Shown here one piece after another: positions 41,343-51,276 of a stretch of DNA of 64,000 bases. Every line of letters starts with the position of its first letter. Positions within the stretch are counted from its first letter, which is position 1. Made by a program: the position numbers and the translations under genes. Origin of the DNA: Christensenella sp964438705 (GTDB lineage Bacteria; Bacillota; Clostridia; Christensenellales; Christensenellaceae); contig CAYTKQ010000002.1 in NCBI GenBank assembly GCA_964438705.1, positions 1 to 64,000 on the forward strand, written 5' to 3'. The notes beneath the pieces are model-generated. The model had not been told where the DNA came from and ran no database searches. It saw nothing but the letters and a program-made list of their open reading frames with translations.

Positions 41343-43064
41343 ATGAAAAGAAAACGTTTTTTTCGAAGCTTCCAAGGAAAAATAAGCTTTGCCTTCATCA
41401 TGCTCACCATCATCTTCACCACGATTACTGCGTGTATTGCGGCGGGCGTTTTAATTGATATGTACAATGTGCAGGTCAAAGCTGGCATGGATCATCGAAA
41501 TGAATCCTTGCTGTATGTATATAATCGCCTGATTGACGTTGCAAACAACGGCGCAAACAATATGGTGATACAGCTCAATGCCAACCGCGTGGTTTCCCTT
41601 AAAAAGATCAATGAAGGGGGATTGGATCGTGAACAGACAAACTATATTTACACGGTTGCGGGAAATAATTTGAATCAATGGAAAGATTTCAACAGCTTTC
41701 ATGTACTCTTAGACAATGGCTATTTGTTCAGCGCGGAAAAAAACAGAAGTCTTTCTTTGGTGTTGGTGGAGAATATGCAGCCCATTCTGAGCGTTCCGGT
41801 GGACGCAGGCGGTACGTTTGTTCACATGGACACCGCGCCATTTCATCCAGAGTCTATTTATTACTGTAAACAATTACGGGATATTGAATACAATGAACCC
41901 ATTGGGAGAATTATGCTGGAAATTTCACCGGAAACATTGGAACGGCTCAGCAGTGACGATGAGTTTTCCTCAACGGTGGTTTTCGATGAAAACAGAAAGT
42001 TGCTTTTGGCAACGGGTGATTTGCGCGATTTGTCGACCGTAGAGCTGCCGGAGGGAAAAGATGGCGCGGTGCGCCTCGCGGGGCATAATTATTTCTACAC
42101 CAGTAACATCGTGCCAAAAAGCAATTGGCAGATTGTCAGCTTGGTCAATGAGGATACCGTGGTGGGGCAAATTTCAAAAGTTACCGCATGGCTCGTGCTG
42201 ACGGCGCTGTCGATTATTGTACTGATGTCCTTACTGTCTTCTTTTATGGTACGCAAATTCGCAAAGCCCATTCGTGAGCTTTCGGATCACATGGTCAAAA
42301 GCACGGGTTCTTTGCCCATTGCCTTGGAAGTGCCCCAAAAACATGACGAGATTGAAAATTTATATTCCAGCTTCAATGAGATGCTGAAACAAAACCAAAC
42401 GTTGTTTGAGAATCTGAAGGAGGAGCATAATCAAAAAATCGTCACGGAGCTTGCCTTGGTGCAATCCCAAATCAAGCCGCATTTCCTATATAACACACTG
42501 GATACCATCTATTGCCTGTCTGCCATGAATCGAATGGAAGAGGCCGCAAGGGTAACGAAGGCACTGGCGGATTATTATCGGCAGGTGCTCAACAATGGCA
42601 GTGATCTGATCACCATTGGAAAAGAGGTGGTGGCGGTAGAGCAGTATTTGATGATTATGCAGATGCGGTTTAGTCAATTGCTCCATTATTCCATAGAGTG
42701 TGATCCGCAGGTAAAGGATTTGCTGATTCCCAAACTTTTGATACAGCCTATCATCGAAAACGCCATCGAGCATGGAATCAAGCCCAAGCAAGCTCCCGGA
42801 ACGGTGGAGGTGCGGATCGTAAAGGAGGACAACAGGGTGATTCTTAGTGTGGCGGATGACGGCATTGGTATGAGCGCAGAGCAATTTGAAAAGGTTCTCA
42901 GCGGCGAGATTTCTTTTAATGATGAGGAGTCCTTTGGATTAAACAACATACAGCTCAGGTTGAAGATGTTTTTTGGGGAGAAAAGCTCACTGATGTTTGA
43001 GCGCAAGCAGGAGAAAACGGTGGTATCGATCGTACTTGATTTAACGGAGGACAAGCATGTATAA
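41343..43064 (+). CDS. YesM-type sensor histidine kinase
   Basis: A 573-residue membrane kinase. TM1 is at about 12-35 (FAFIMLTIIFTTITACIAAGVLI) and TM2 at about 280-300, bracketing an extracellular sensor region. A HAMP segment follows (MVRKFAKPIRELSDHM), then the His_kinase domain with the phosphoacceptor in QSQIKPHFLYNTLD, and HATPase_c with ENAIEHGIKPK and VADDGIGM. It phosphorylates the YesN-type partner encoded in an 8-bp overlap. The start chosen is ATG 41343, the predicted transcription start; ATG 41316 would add nine residues but overlaps the promoter. Probable role: sensing galactosides, perhaps through the binding protein. Confidence 0.9.
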   Translation: MKRKRFFRSFQGKISFAFIMLTIIFTTITACIAAGVLIDMYNVQVKAGMDHRNESLLYVYNRLIDVANNGANNMVIQLNANRVVSLKKINEGGLDREQTNYIYTVAGNNLNQWKDFNSFHVLLDNGYLFSAEKNRSLSLVLVENMQPILSVPVDAGGTFVHMDTAPFHPESIYYCKQLRDIEYNEPIGRIMLEISPETLERLSSDDEFSSTVVFDENRKLLLATGDLRDLSTVELPEGKDGAVRLAGHNYFYTSNIVPKSNWQIVSLVNEDTVVGQISKVTAWLVLTALSIIVLMSLLSSFMVRKFAKPIRELSDHMVKSTGSLPIALEVPQKHDEIENLYSSFNEMLKQNQTLFENLKEEHNQKIVTELALVQSQIKPHFLYNTLDTIYCLSAMNRMEEAARVTKALADYYRQVLNNGSDLITIGKEVVAVEQYLMIMQMRFSQLLHYSIECDPQVKDLLIPKLLIQPIIENAIEHGIKPKQAPGTVEVRIVKEDNRVILSVADDGIGMSAEQFEKVLSGEISFNDEESFGLNNIQLRLKMFFGEKSSLMFERKQEKTVVSIVLDLTEDKHV

Positions 43065-44484
43065 GGTGTGCTTTGTAGAGGATGAAATCATCTTTACGGA
43101 ATTCATGATGGAGGTATTGAACTGGAACGAATTGGGGTGCGAGGTTGCAGGCACGGCAATCGACGGCATAAAAGCAGTGGAACTGGTGGAGGCGTGCGAT
43201 CCGGATATTCTGTTTTTGGACATCAACATCCCGATTTTGAGCGGAATTGAAGTATGCAAAACGATTCGGGAGCGGGGGCATCGCTGTGAAGTGGTGATCG
43301 TATCCTCCCTGCAAAATTTTGAAATTGCTCAGTCCGCAATTAAATATGACGTTTCCGGGTATTTGCTTAAGCCGTTTGACAAGCGGGAGCTCTGCGAAGT
43401 TTTGGAAAAATGTTTCCAAAGGGTGCGGCAAAGACGCAGTGCGTATTTTTCCGCTTGCATTTCTAACGATGTGCCATTGGACGGGGAATTTGTGGTCTCC
43501 ATTCTGCGGAAAAAGGCTTCCGCACAAGAGCTTTACGACATTGCCGTGGAGATTGAAACGGAGTATCTGCGGCGGCAGGGGAACTGCTATTTTGTGGTGC
43601 AGGAGGACCAGATCATTTTTGCGATGAACGTGCGCGAAAGCGAGGTAGAGCTGTGTCCCTTCTTTTTGGATTATGCGGATCGAGATTGCGTTGTGGGAAC
43701 CGGGGATGTTTCATCCATCAAAACCAGCTTGGCACACGCACAATTGGCGCTTGAAAATCGTGCGCTTACACAGCAAAATGTGATTTGTTTTTGCCATCTG
43801 GATGAAGTGTGTCAGGGGGCATCTTTTTCACAGGCGGATTTGAGCCGCTTGATCGAGAGTTTGAACCGTCGGGATAAGGCGGCAACCGCTGCCATCATCG
43901 TCAAAATTTTTGGCTTGGAGGGAAACAAGAGCATTTCATTGATCTATTTCAAATGGGTGCTGTACTCCATAACGCTTACCATGCTGCAATATTTTGGAAG
44001 TGTGCGCAGCGAGACAGTTCAGCTTTTGGATTCCCATGACGAGGTGATATCGCAGCTTATGGATTCATCAAATGTGGAGGATATGGTTCGCGTGATTCAA
44101 GACTATGTTTACAGGATTCATTCGGACTGTACAGCCTTTGCGCCGGTATCGCGAAAAAGTGAGATCGTGGATAAAATCAATCAATATATTGCAAGTCACT
44201 TTCAGGAAAAACACTTGACCATCGAAAAAATGGCAGCGCAGTTGTTGTTTGAAAATAGCTATTTGCGTCGTGTATATAAAATAGAAACGGGAATTACGAT
44301 TTTAAAAGCTTTGGAAAACTACAGAATCAACAAGGCAAAGGAGCTTTTGCAGCTGCGCAGCTTAAAACACAGCGAAATTGCGGAGCGCGTGGGGTTTAGC
44401 GATCAATATTATTTCAGCAAACGATTTAAACAAGTGACGGGCTATACCCCCAGTGAATATGAAAATACAAAAATAGAGATTTGA
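43057..44484 (+). CDS. YesN-type response regulator with AraC DNA-binding domain
   Basis: A 475-residue regulator. The receiver domain (about 1-125) has the phosphorylatable Asp in DPDILFLDINIPILSG and the switch Lys in GYLLKPFDK. A long helical middle (about 130-370) is followed by two AraC HTH motifs (about 375-470): LTIEKMAAQLLFENSYLRRVYK and SEIAERVGFSDQYYFSKRFKQVTGYTPSEY. The kinase gene overlaps by ATGTATAA, so the pair is co-translated. It likely activates the CUT1 operon and the glycosidase genes. Confidence 0.93.
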   Translation: MYKVCFVEDEIIFTEFMMEVLNWNELGCEVAGTAIDGIKAVELVEACDPDILFLDINIPILSGIEVCKTIRERGHRCEVVIVSSLQNFEIAQSAIKYDVSGYLLKPFDKRELCEVLEKCFQRVRQRRSAYFSACISNDVPLDGEFVVSILRKKASAQELYDIAVEIETEYLRRQGNCYFVVQEDQIIFAMNVRESEVELCPFFLDYADRDCVVGTGDVSSIKTSLAHAQLALENRALTQQNVICFCHLDEVCQGASFSQADLSRLIESLNRRDKAATAAIIVKIFGLEGNKSISLIYFKWVLYSITLTMLQYFGSVRSETVQLLDSHDEVISQLMDSSNVEDMVRVIQDYVYRIHSDCTAFAPVSRKSEIVDKINQYIASHFQEKHLTIEKMAAQLLFENSYLRRVYKIETGITILKALENYRINKAKELLQLRSLKHSEIAERVGFSDQYYFSKRFKQVTGYTPSEYENTKIEI

Positions 44485-44503
44485 ATGCGGAGGAAAACCA
44501 TCG

Positions 44504-45538
44504 ATGAACAATCAACTAAAGGAAGTATATCAGTCTTATTGGGAAGGCGCAAACAAACGTCCGCTCGTGGCGGCACGTATTCCCGTTAAGACGCGCAACA
44601 TTGACAAAACCGCTGCATGGTGGCAGAGTGTGGAGGCGCAGCTTGAGCAAAACGAGTGGAATTTGCAAAACACCAAACTGTATGGGGATGCGTTTCCCAT
44701 TTGCACACCGGATCTGGGACCGGATCTGTTTGCGGCGTGCCTGGGGCTGGAATTGGAGTTCGGACAGGACACCAGTTGGGCAATCCACAACATGGCGCTG
44801 TGCGATCCGCAGCAATATCAGAAGCTGGAGATTTCCCCGGACAATCCCTACTTCCGAAAAATCGTGGAGCTTACCGAAGCGTTTTGCGAACAGAGCCGCG
44901 GGCGTTTTTTCGTGGGAATCGCAGACTTGCACCCCGGTGCCGACGGGTTGGTGGCACTGCGTTCTCCGCAGCAGCTTTGCTTTGATGCAATAGATTTTCC
45001 GGAATTCATTCCTAAGGCATCCATGGACCTGTTCCAAGAGTTCAAGCGGATTTTTGAAGCGCTTTTTGCCATTACCACCGCATCGGAACAAGGATCTTCC
45101 AACTGGATGAACGTTTGGCATCCCGCAAAGCAGTATGTTACCAGCTGTGATTTCTCAGCGCTGATTTCCTGCGATATGTTCAAGGAACAGTGCTTGGAGG
45201 AACTGAATGCACAACTGGATTACCTGGATGCGTCCATCTTCCATTTGGATGGTCCGGGGGCATTGAAGCATTTGGACACACTGCTCGCGCTGCCGAAGCT
45301 CAAGGGAGTGCAATGGGTATACGGCGCAGGACAGCCTACTGCCGCTCATTGGCTGGATGTGCTGCATAAAATTCAAGAGGCGGGAAAAATCGTGCATATC
45401 GATGCGTACCCCGACGATGTGGCGCCGCTGTTAAAAGAGCTGAAGCCGCAGGGGCTGTTTCTCAATTTGGTAGGGGCCAGCCACGAGGAAGCGCGTGAAA
45501 TTTGCGAGGGAATCTTAGGAAGGGATGCGGTTCGATGA
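44504..45538 (+). CDS. URO-D-like TIM-barrel protein of a sugar operon
   Basis: A 344-residue protein that seems to belong to the uroporphyrinogen decarboxylase superfamily. The supporting segments are SIFHLDGPGALKHLDTLLALPKLKGVQWVYGAGQP (about 245-280) and the following KIVHIDAYPDD. The superfamily H-x-C is H-L-D here. Such proteins occur beside glycosidase genes in Clostridia with no proven function. It overlaps the GH36 gene by ATGA, which indicates a shared role in galactoside use. There is no signal peptide. Confidence in the gene is high, in the family moderate. Confidence 0.75.
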   Translation: MNNQLKEVYQSYWEGANKRPLVAARIPVKTRNIDKTAAWWQSVEAQLEQNEWNLQNTKLYGDAFPICTPDLGPDLFAACLGLELEFGQDTSWAIHNMALCDPQQYQKLEISPDNPYFRKIVELTEAFCEQSRGRFFVGIADLHPGADGLVALRSPQQLCFDAIDFPEFIPKASMDLFQEFKRIFEALFAITTASEQGSSNWMNVWHPAKQYVTSCDFSALISCDMFKEQCLEELNAQLDYLDASIFHLDGPGALKHLDTLLALPKLKGVQWVYGAGQPTAAHWLDVLHKIQEAGKIVHIDAYPDDVAPLLKELKPQGLFLNLVGASHEEAREICEGILGRDAVR

Positions 45539-47736
45539 TCACGGTTGCCAAGAACATTTTTAAGCTAGACAGCCAAGCAACTTCCTATCTGTTTCGCGTG
45601 CTGGACACGGGGCATCTGGAGCAGCTCTATTACGGCAAAAAGATTCGGAGCTGTGAAGATTATAGCTTGCTGTTTGAAAAGCACGGCATCGCGTTTGGCA
45701 ATACGGTGGCGTATCATCAAGAGGATGTGAACCTTTGTCTGGAGCAGCTTTGTTTGGAGTTTTCCGCCAATGGCAAGGGAGATTTTCGGGAGCCGATCTT
45801 GCAGATCAAAGATCAGCGGGATTGTCGGGTCTCTGACTTTGTTTATGTGGGGCACGAGGTTTATAGCGGCAAAAAAGAGGTGTTGGGGCTGCCCTCCTCT
45901 TATGGGGCGTGCGACACCCTGGAGATTATCTTGGAAGATCGGGTGACAGGGACGCAGGCGGTGTTGCATTACAGCGTTTTCGAACATTGTGATTGCATTG
46001 CAAGGCGCATGAGCGTGATTGCCGGAGAGCAGGAGATCACGCTGGAACGCGCTTTGAGCATGCAGCTTGATTTGCCGGGGGAGGATTACACGATGGTGAC
46101 CTTCAACGGCGCATGGGTTCGGGAAATGCAGGAGGAAGAAAAAAAACTCAGCCGGGGCATTTATGTGAATGACTCCAAAACGGGGGTCAGTTCCAACCAC
46201 CATAATCCTTTTGTGATGATTAAGGAGCGAGACTGTGATGAAAACAGCGGTGGATGCTATGGCGTGAACTTGATTTACAGCGGCAATCATTGTGAAATTG
46301 CGGAAGTGAACTCTTACAGGCGCACGCGCATTTTGTCCGGCATCAATCCCTATTGCTTTAGCCGCAAATTGCAGGCGGGAGAAAGATTCGAGACGCCGGA
46401 GAGCGTGATGAGCTATGCCCGGGGCACGGCGCAACTGAGCAAGAATTTTCACGCCTTCGTCAACGGGCATATCGTTCGCGGGCACTGGAAACACAAAGCC
46501 AGACCTGTGCTGCTCAACAGTTGGGAAGCAAATTATTTTGATATTGATGAAGAAAAAATTTTGAATCAGGCGCGCAAGGCGCAGACATTGGGGTTTGAGC
46601 TGTTTGTGATCGACGACGGATGGTTTCGGGGGAGAAACGACGACACTTCGTCCCTGGGGGATTGGGTGCCGGATCACAAAAAGTTTCCAAACGGCTTGGG
46701 AACACTCGGTGAGGAATTTGAGAAAATCGGCATAGGAATGGGGTTGTGGATTGAGCCGGAAATGGTGAATGAAAACAGCGATCTGTTTCGGGAACATCCG
46801 GATTGGGCACTGTCTGTTCCGGGGCTTGCGCCCTCCTGCGGCCGAAATCAGCTGGTGTTGGATCTTTCCAGAGACGATGTTTGCGAGTACTTGATTTCCA
46901 TCATCACACGGCGCATTCAGAGCGCAAAGATTTCCTATATTAAGTGGGACATGAACCGCAACCTATCGGATGTGTGCTCTGCGCTGCTGCCCCACAACGG
47001 CGATTTGTATCATCGTTTTGTACTGGGATATTATAAGCTGGCGGCCGCCATTACCAGTGCCTTTCCGGAAATTTTGTTTGAGGGATGTTCCGCGGGCGGC
47101 AACCGATTCGATCTGGGTGTGATGTGCTACATGCCTCAAATTTGGGCAAGCGACAACACGGATGCCCACTGCCGGATGCAGATACAGCGCAGCGTGAGTT
47201 TTGGATATCCGCAAAGCGTTGTGGGTGCACATGTTTCCGCATTGCCCAATGCGCAAACGGGCAGGAGCACTTCCCTGCAAACCCGGTTTGGCGTTGCAGC
47301 GTTCGGAATGCTGGGGTATGAGCTGGACCTGTTCGAACTGTCTGCGGAGGAACAAAACGGCATCGCACAGCAGATTGCATGGTACAAGCAGCACCGCAGC
47401 ATCATGCAATTTGGGCAGCAATACCGTCTGACGCTGCCGCCGAATTATGACGGCATGATGACGGTGGACGATCGGCGGAAAAATGCGGTTGTGCTGTTGT
47501 ATCAGACATTGCATCTTCCAAACGACGTTTCGCCGGTGGTGAAGCTGACCGGGCTGGAAGAAGGGCGCAAATATACCATCACGGAAATGGGCGCAGCACA
47601 GCCGCTTGCCACCGCAAATGGAGATTTGCTCATGGATTGCGGAATGAAGCTTGAGCGCTTTCACCATCAGGCGAATACTGCGGGAATGTATATGCCCGAC
47701 TTTGGGGTGAAGATTTTTTGTTTGAAATCGGAGTAA
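45535..47736 (+). CDS. Alpha-galactosidase, GH36
   Basis: A 733-residue cytoplasmic enzyme hydrolysing terminal alpha-1,6-galactosyl residues of melibiose, raffinose and stachyose. An N-terminal beta-supersandwich domain (about 1-310) precedes the TIM barrel. The nucleophile Asp is in YIKWDMNR (about 470), the acid/base Asp in WASDNTDA (about 533), and the motifs LNSWEANYFDIDEE and FVIDDGWF mark family 36. The C-terminal beta domain begins near 640. No signal peptide, so the substrate must be imported first. The start ATG 45535 overlaps the previous stop. A bidirectional terminator follows. Confidence 0.95.
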   Translation: MITVAKNIFKLDSQATSYLFRVLDTGHLEQLYYGKKIRSCEDYSLLFEKHGIAFGNTVAYHQEDVNLCLEQLCLEFSANGKGDFREPILQIKDQRDCRVSDFVYVGHEVYSGKKEVLGLPSSYGACDTLEIILEDRVTGTQAVLHYSVFEHCDCIARRMSVIAGEQEITLERALSMQLDLPGEDYTMVTFNGAWVREMQEEEKKLSRGIYVNDSKTGVSSNHHNPFVMIKERDCDENSGGCYGVNLIYSGNHCEIAEVNSYRRTRILSGINPYCFSRKLQAGERFETPESVMSYARGTAQLSKNFHAFVNGHIVRGHWKHKARPVLLNSWEANYFDIDEEKILNQARKAQTLGFELFVIDDGWFRGRNDDTSSLGDWVPDHKKFPNGLGTLGEEFEKIGIGMGLWIEPEMVNENSDLFREHPDWALSVPGLAPSCGRNQLVLDLSRDDVCEYLISIITRRIQSAKISYIKWDMNRNLSDVCSALLPHNGDLYHRFVLGYYKLAAAITSAFPEILFEGCSAGGNRFDLGVMCYMPQIWASDNTDAHCRMQIQRSVSFGYPQSVVGAHVSALPNAQTGRSTSLQTRFGVAAFGMLGYELDLFELSAEEQNGIAQQIAWYKQHRSIMQFGQQYRLTLPPNYDGMMTVDDRRKNAVVLLYQTLHLPNDVSPVVKLTGLEEGRKYTITEMGAAQPLATANGDLLMDCGMKLERFHHQANTAGMYMPDFGVKIFCLKSE

Positions 47737-47760
47737 GCGCTTTGGTCAATGAGAAAAAAC

Positions 47761-47800
47761 AAAAGACAGGGTGGAAAGTTTAATTTCCACCCTGTCTTTT
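47761..47800. terminator. Bidirectional terminator between GH36 and GH42 genes
   Basis: AAAAGACAGGGTGGAAA (47761-47777), loop GTTTAA, TTTCCACCCTGTCTTTT (47784-47800). A 17-bp perfect stem whose ends supply a T-run on either strand, ideal for these convergent genes. Confidence 0.95.
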
Positions 47801-47830
47801 CTCGAGCAACTCAATCCCAAAAATCCCTTT

Positions 47831-49762
47831 TTACACAATACACCCTTGATAGGGCTGCAATTCTAAAGCGTCCCATGTTTGTCGTGCATCGGTATGATTG
47901 AGCACAAAGCGTCGCTCCCCTCGCTGCACCACCTCCACACCCGAAGGGGATGGAGTGCAGGGAAGGGCCGCATCTTGGATCACGCTGTCCGCAATGCGCT
48001 GCAGCGCGGAAGAGTCTATGCCGCAGCCGATATAATACACGGTGCCGTTGCCATAATGATTCTTCAGCACGGCGGCGTATTTATCGTAGAAGCAATCCTG
48101 ATAGGAAAAGAGGGGAACCCCTGTGGTGGGGCGGAGCATATCCCGAAATACGGATGCGCTGCCCGTGATGCCGAGAAAGTCTTCTTGTCCCAGCAGAGAA
48201 ACGGTTTGCGCGTCGTTCAGCGCTTCAAATTCATCCACCACTCCGCCGATGAGGTCCTCCAGTCCCACGGGAATGTCTTTGCCCAGCGTCAAATTGTTGA
48301 AGCTGTCCTTTATTCCCATGCGATAGGTGAACAATACGGTGCCTCCGGTTTTCACAAATTCTTTCAGTCTCTGACGGAAGGGCTCGGTCATCACCGTCAT
48401 GATGGGCACAAGCAGCATTTGATAACCAGAGAAGCCCTTATCCGATGGGATGACGTCCATGCTGACATTGCGATTGTAGAAGGGTGCGTACAGCCGATGA
48501 ACCTCTGTTTCATAATCGATGTGCATACTTTGACGCTGGATGCGGAAGGAAGCCATGGAAGAATAATCATAAACCAGTGCCACGCAATTTTGTATGGGCG
48601 CTTCAATGGTTTTTTCATGCTGCTTCAAATCGGAAAACAGCTGCTGCACCTCATAAAACTTCCGGCGCTTGCGGTTATCTGAATCCAAAACACCGTAGCA
48701 AAATTGCTCTGCGCCTTTGGTTGCGGCCCTGTATCGGAAAAACAGCATGCTCTCGCAACCGTGGGCGACAGCCTGGTATGCCCACATCTTTGCCTGCAAA
48801 GGACGAGGAGTATACCCGATGACATCATGCCCCTGCGCGCCCATGATCTGTTCCGTGATCCAAAAGTTTTTGCCCTTGAGCCCACGCATAAAATCCAAGG
48901 CGCATGCGGTTTGATAGGGGGGGACGGGTTTGCTCTGTCCGCCCCAGACGGGGTAGTTGTTATAGGCGACCAGATCAAATGGCTGCGCAACCTTTGAAAA
49001 ATCAAAGTGCTTGGAGAATATCCCACCGGAAAAATCATGAAACACCGTCGCATCCGCCCCAAGGATTTCTTTGAGCAAGCGCACCTGCATCGCGCCGTAT
49101 GTTTCGATTGACTGGCTGCGGAACAGCTCGTAATCCATTCTCAACGAAGGATTGTGTGTGGTAACGGTAGGCCGGGGCAGAGGAATTTCGTCAAAAGTGT
49201 TGTATTCTTGAGACCAAAATGCAGTGCCCCAGGTATCGTTGAGAGTTTCGATATCCCCGTACTTTTGCTCTAGAAACTGCCAAAACGCTTTCTGACAGCT
49301 CTCACAGTAGCACATATCACTGCCCTCATGGCCAAACTCATTGTCCGCCTGCCACGCGACGATGGCAGTCTCATTTTTGTAATGCTGTGCCAGCGCAGTA
49401 ACGATTCCGGTGGTGAGCTCACGATATTTTTTGCTGTTGAAGCAATAGAGCCTGCGCCCGCCGAATGATCTTTTTATGCCGTTTTCATCAGCGCTCAGCA
49501 CTTCGGGATATTGCTTTGCAGCCCATGCGGGCATGGTTGCGGTGGGGGTGCCAAAGATGACAGACAAATTTCTTTTCTTTGCTTGGGAAATCACGTTGTC
49601 AAAGTAAGAAAAGTCAAAAACACCTTCCCGCCGCTCCATTTTATGCCATGCGAATTCGCCGATGCGGATCACGTTGCAATTTAGCTGTACAATGTTATCC
49701 AAATCTTGTTCCAAAAATTCATCCGGCCATTGCTCCGGATAGTAATCAACGCCTAAATACAT
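47831..49762 (-). CDS. Beta-galactosidase, GH42
   Basis: A 643-residue cytoplasmic enzyme. It starts MYLGVDYYPEQWP, the usual GH42 N-terminus, 14 bp after galT; the longer frame to 49801 overlaps galT and has no RBS. The acid/base Glu is in AWQADNEFG (about 155) and the nucleophile Glu in FWITEQIMG (about 310). Four cysteines in DMCYCESCQKAF are a zinc-site remnant common in the family. The trimerisation and beta-sandwich C-terminal domains follow from about 390. It is last in the galK-galE-galT operon, so lactose-type or beta-galacto-oligosaccharides also feed the Leloir pathway. Confidence 0.95.
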   Translation of the reverse strand: MYLGVDYYPEQWPDEFLEQDLDNIVQLNCNVIRIGEFAWHKMERREGVFDFSYFDNVISQAKKRNLSVIFGTPTATMPAWAAKQYPEVLSADENGIKRSFGGRRLYCFNSKKYRELTTGIVTALAQHYKNETAIVAWQADNEFGHEGSDMCYCESCQKAFWQFLEQKYGDIETLNDTWGTAFWSQEYNTFDEIPLPRPTVTTHNPSLRMDYELFRSQSIETYGAMQVRLLKEILGADATVFHDFSGGIFSKHFDFSKVAQPFDLVAYNNYPVWGGQSKPVPPYQTACALDFMRGLKGKNFWITEQIMGAQGHDVIGYTPRPLQAKMWAYQAVAHGCESMLFFRYRAATKGAEQFCYGVLDSDNRKRRKFYEVQQLFSDLKQHEKTIEAPIQNCVALVYDYSSMASFRIQRQSMHIDYETEVHRLYAPFYNRNVSMDVIPSDKGFSGYQMLLVPIMTVMTEPFRQRLKEFVKTGGTVLFTYRMGIKDSFNNLTLGKDIPVGLEDLIGGVVDEFEALNDAQTVSLLGQEDFLGITGSASVFRDMLRPTTGVPLFSYQDCFYDKYAAVLKNHYGNGTVYYIGCGIDSSALQRIADSVIQDAALPCTPSPSGVEVVQRGERRFVLNHTDARQTWDALELQPYQGCIV

Positions 49763-49776
49763 AGTTTTGCTCCGTT

Positions 49777-51276
49777 CTAATATGATGATCCCAAGGTGCA
49801 CAGGAAGCGTTTGCCTGCGGCTTTCCCTGAGTCCGTGTCTTTGAATACGCCCGAATCCTCCAGCACCCCTAAAAAGACTTGCCCAATTTCTTCCCGCAGG
49901 ATATTATCTACGTTCTCATCAGTGATGTCCTGACGATTTTTGCATATTGCCTCCGCCCATTCCCGATGAGCAGCAATTTGTTCGATCGTATCAAACAACG
50001 CAGGATTTAGCAGCGCTTTTCTTAGGAAGTCAAAGTCGGATTTCAACCGGGAGGGCAACACTGCAAGCCCCATCACCTCGATCAAGCCGATGTTTTCCTT
50101 CTTGATGTGGTGCTTTTCCCGGTGGGGATGATACACCCCGTCGGGGTGCAGCGGCGTGGTAAGATTATTGCGCAGTACCAAATCCAACTGAAATTGCTTC
50201 CCCTTTCTGCGCGCGATGGGGGTGACGGTGTTGTGCGGGGTATCTTGTGTGCAGGCATAAATGCCGGCGCTCTCATCAGAATAACTGCGCCACTGCTCCA
50301 ATATTTCGGCTGCGCAGTCCACGAGCGGCTCCACACAGTCGCAGGTCAGACGCAGTGTATACATGGGCCACTTGATTTTTTCAGCGAGAATTTGCGGGAA
50401 GCCCTGAATCGTGAATGTAAATTCATTCTCTGCCCGTGCCATGGGAAATTCATAACAGCCCCCCTGAAAATGATCGTGAGACAAAATTGATCCTCCCACA
50501 ATGGGCAGATCCGCATTGGAGCCTAAAAAATAGTGGGGGAATTGCCGCACAAAATCCAGCAAACGCCGGAAGGTTGCTTTGCCGATTTTCATGGGGATAT
50601 GCTCGCCGTTGAGCAGGATACAGTGCTCGTTGTAATAGACATAAGGGGAGTATTGGAAAAACCACTGCTCCCCATTTAACGTGACGGGAATCAACCGATG
50701 GTTTTGCCGCGGAGGATGATTGGCCCTGCCGGCGTATCCTTCGTTTTCAACGCAAAGCAGACACCTTGGATAACCGCTGGATTTTGATCGGCCTTGTGCA
50801 ATGATGTCCTTGGGGTCCTTTTCCGGTTTTGCAAGGTTGATGGTGATATCCAGTGTGCCGTAGCGCGTGGCTGTTTTCCACTTGATATCCTTTTGGATGC
50901 GGTAGCTGCGAATGTAGTCCGTGGCTTTGGCAAGCGCATAGTAGTAGTCCGTGGCATCCTTTGGAGAGATTCGATATGCTCCCCAAAAACGCTCCAAGAT
51001 TTCATGTGGCATAGGGGTGAGGACACCCATTAGTTTGGTGTCGAGCAGATCGCGTTGTGCTTGGGAATCGTCAATGATCCCTCGCTCTATTGCGTTGTCC
51101 AAAAACAGCGCTAAAATAGGCTCTAATTCAACGAGGCAAGGGGTTGTGGAATTTTCGTAAGCGTCCAACTGCATGATCTCAAGGAGCCGATTGACGATGA
51201 CGCGGGTGTCCGAAGGCTGAATCAACTGGTGGTTGAGTCCGTATTCCACAAGGCTTTTGATTGCGAGATGGATCAT
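49777..51276 (-). CDS. galT: Galactose-1-phosphate uridylyltransferase (class II)
   Basis: A 499-residue GalT of the long Gram-positive type, exchanging UDP between UDP-glucose and galactose-1-phosphate. Motifs include YPRCLLCVENEGYAGRANHPPRQNHRLI and the GGSILSHDHFQGG segment (about 265-277) with the histidine-rich active site. The start ATG 51276 overlaps the galE stop by ATGA and has GGAGGG 9 nt upstream inside galE. The frame extends further but without need. Confidence 0.95.
   Translation of the reverse strand: MIHLAIKSLVEYGLNHQLIQPSDTRVIVNRLLEIMQLDAYENSTTPCLVELEPILALFLDNAIERGIIDDSQAQRDLLDTKLMGVLTPMPHEILERFWGAYRISPKDATDYYYALAKATDYIRSYRIQKDIKWKTATRYGTLDITINLAKPEKDPKDIIAQGRSKSSGYPRCLLCVENEGYAGRANHPPRQNHRLIPVTLNGEQWFFQYSPYVYYNEHCILLNGEHIPMKIGKATFRRLLDFVRQFPHYFLGSNADLPIVGGSILSHDHFQGGCYEFPMARAENEFTFTIQGFPQILAEKIKWPMYTLRLTCDCVEPLVDCAAEILEQWRSYSDESAGIYACTQDTPHNTVTPIARRKGKQFQLDLVLRNNLTTPLHPDGVYHPHREKHHIKKENIGLIEVMGLAVLPSRLKSDFDFLRKALLNPALFDTIEQIAAHREWAEAICKNRQDITDENVDNILREEIGQVFLGVLEDSGVFKDTDSGKAAGKRFLCTLGSSY

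Noticed and set aside
45565..46797. 410-codon minus-strand frame
   Set aside because: Antisense to the GH36 catalytic region; no RBS and no motifs.
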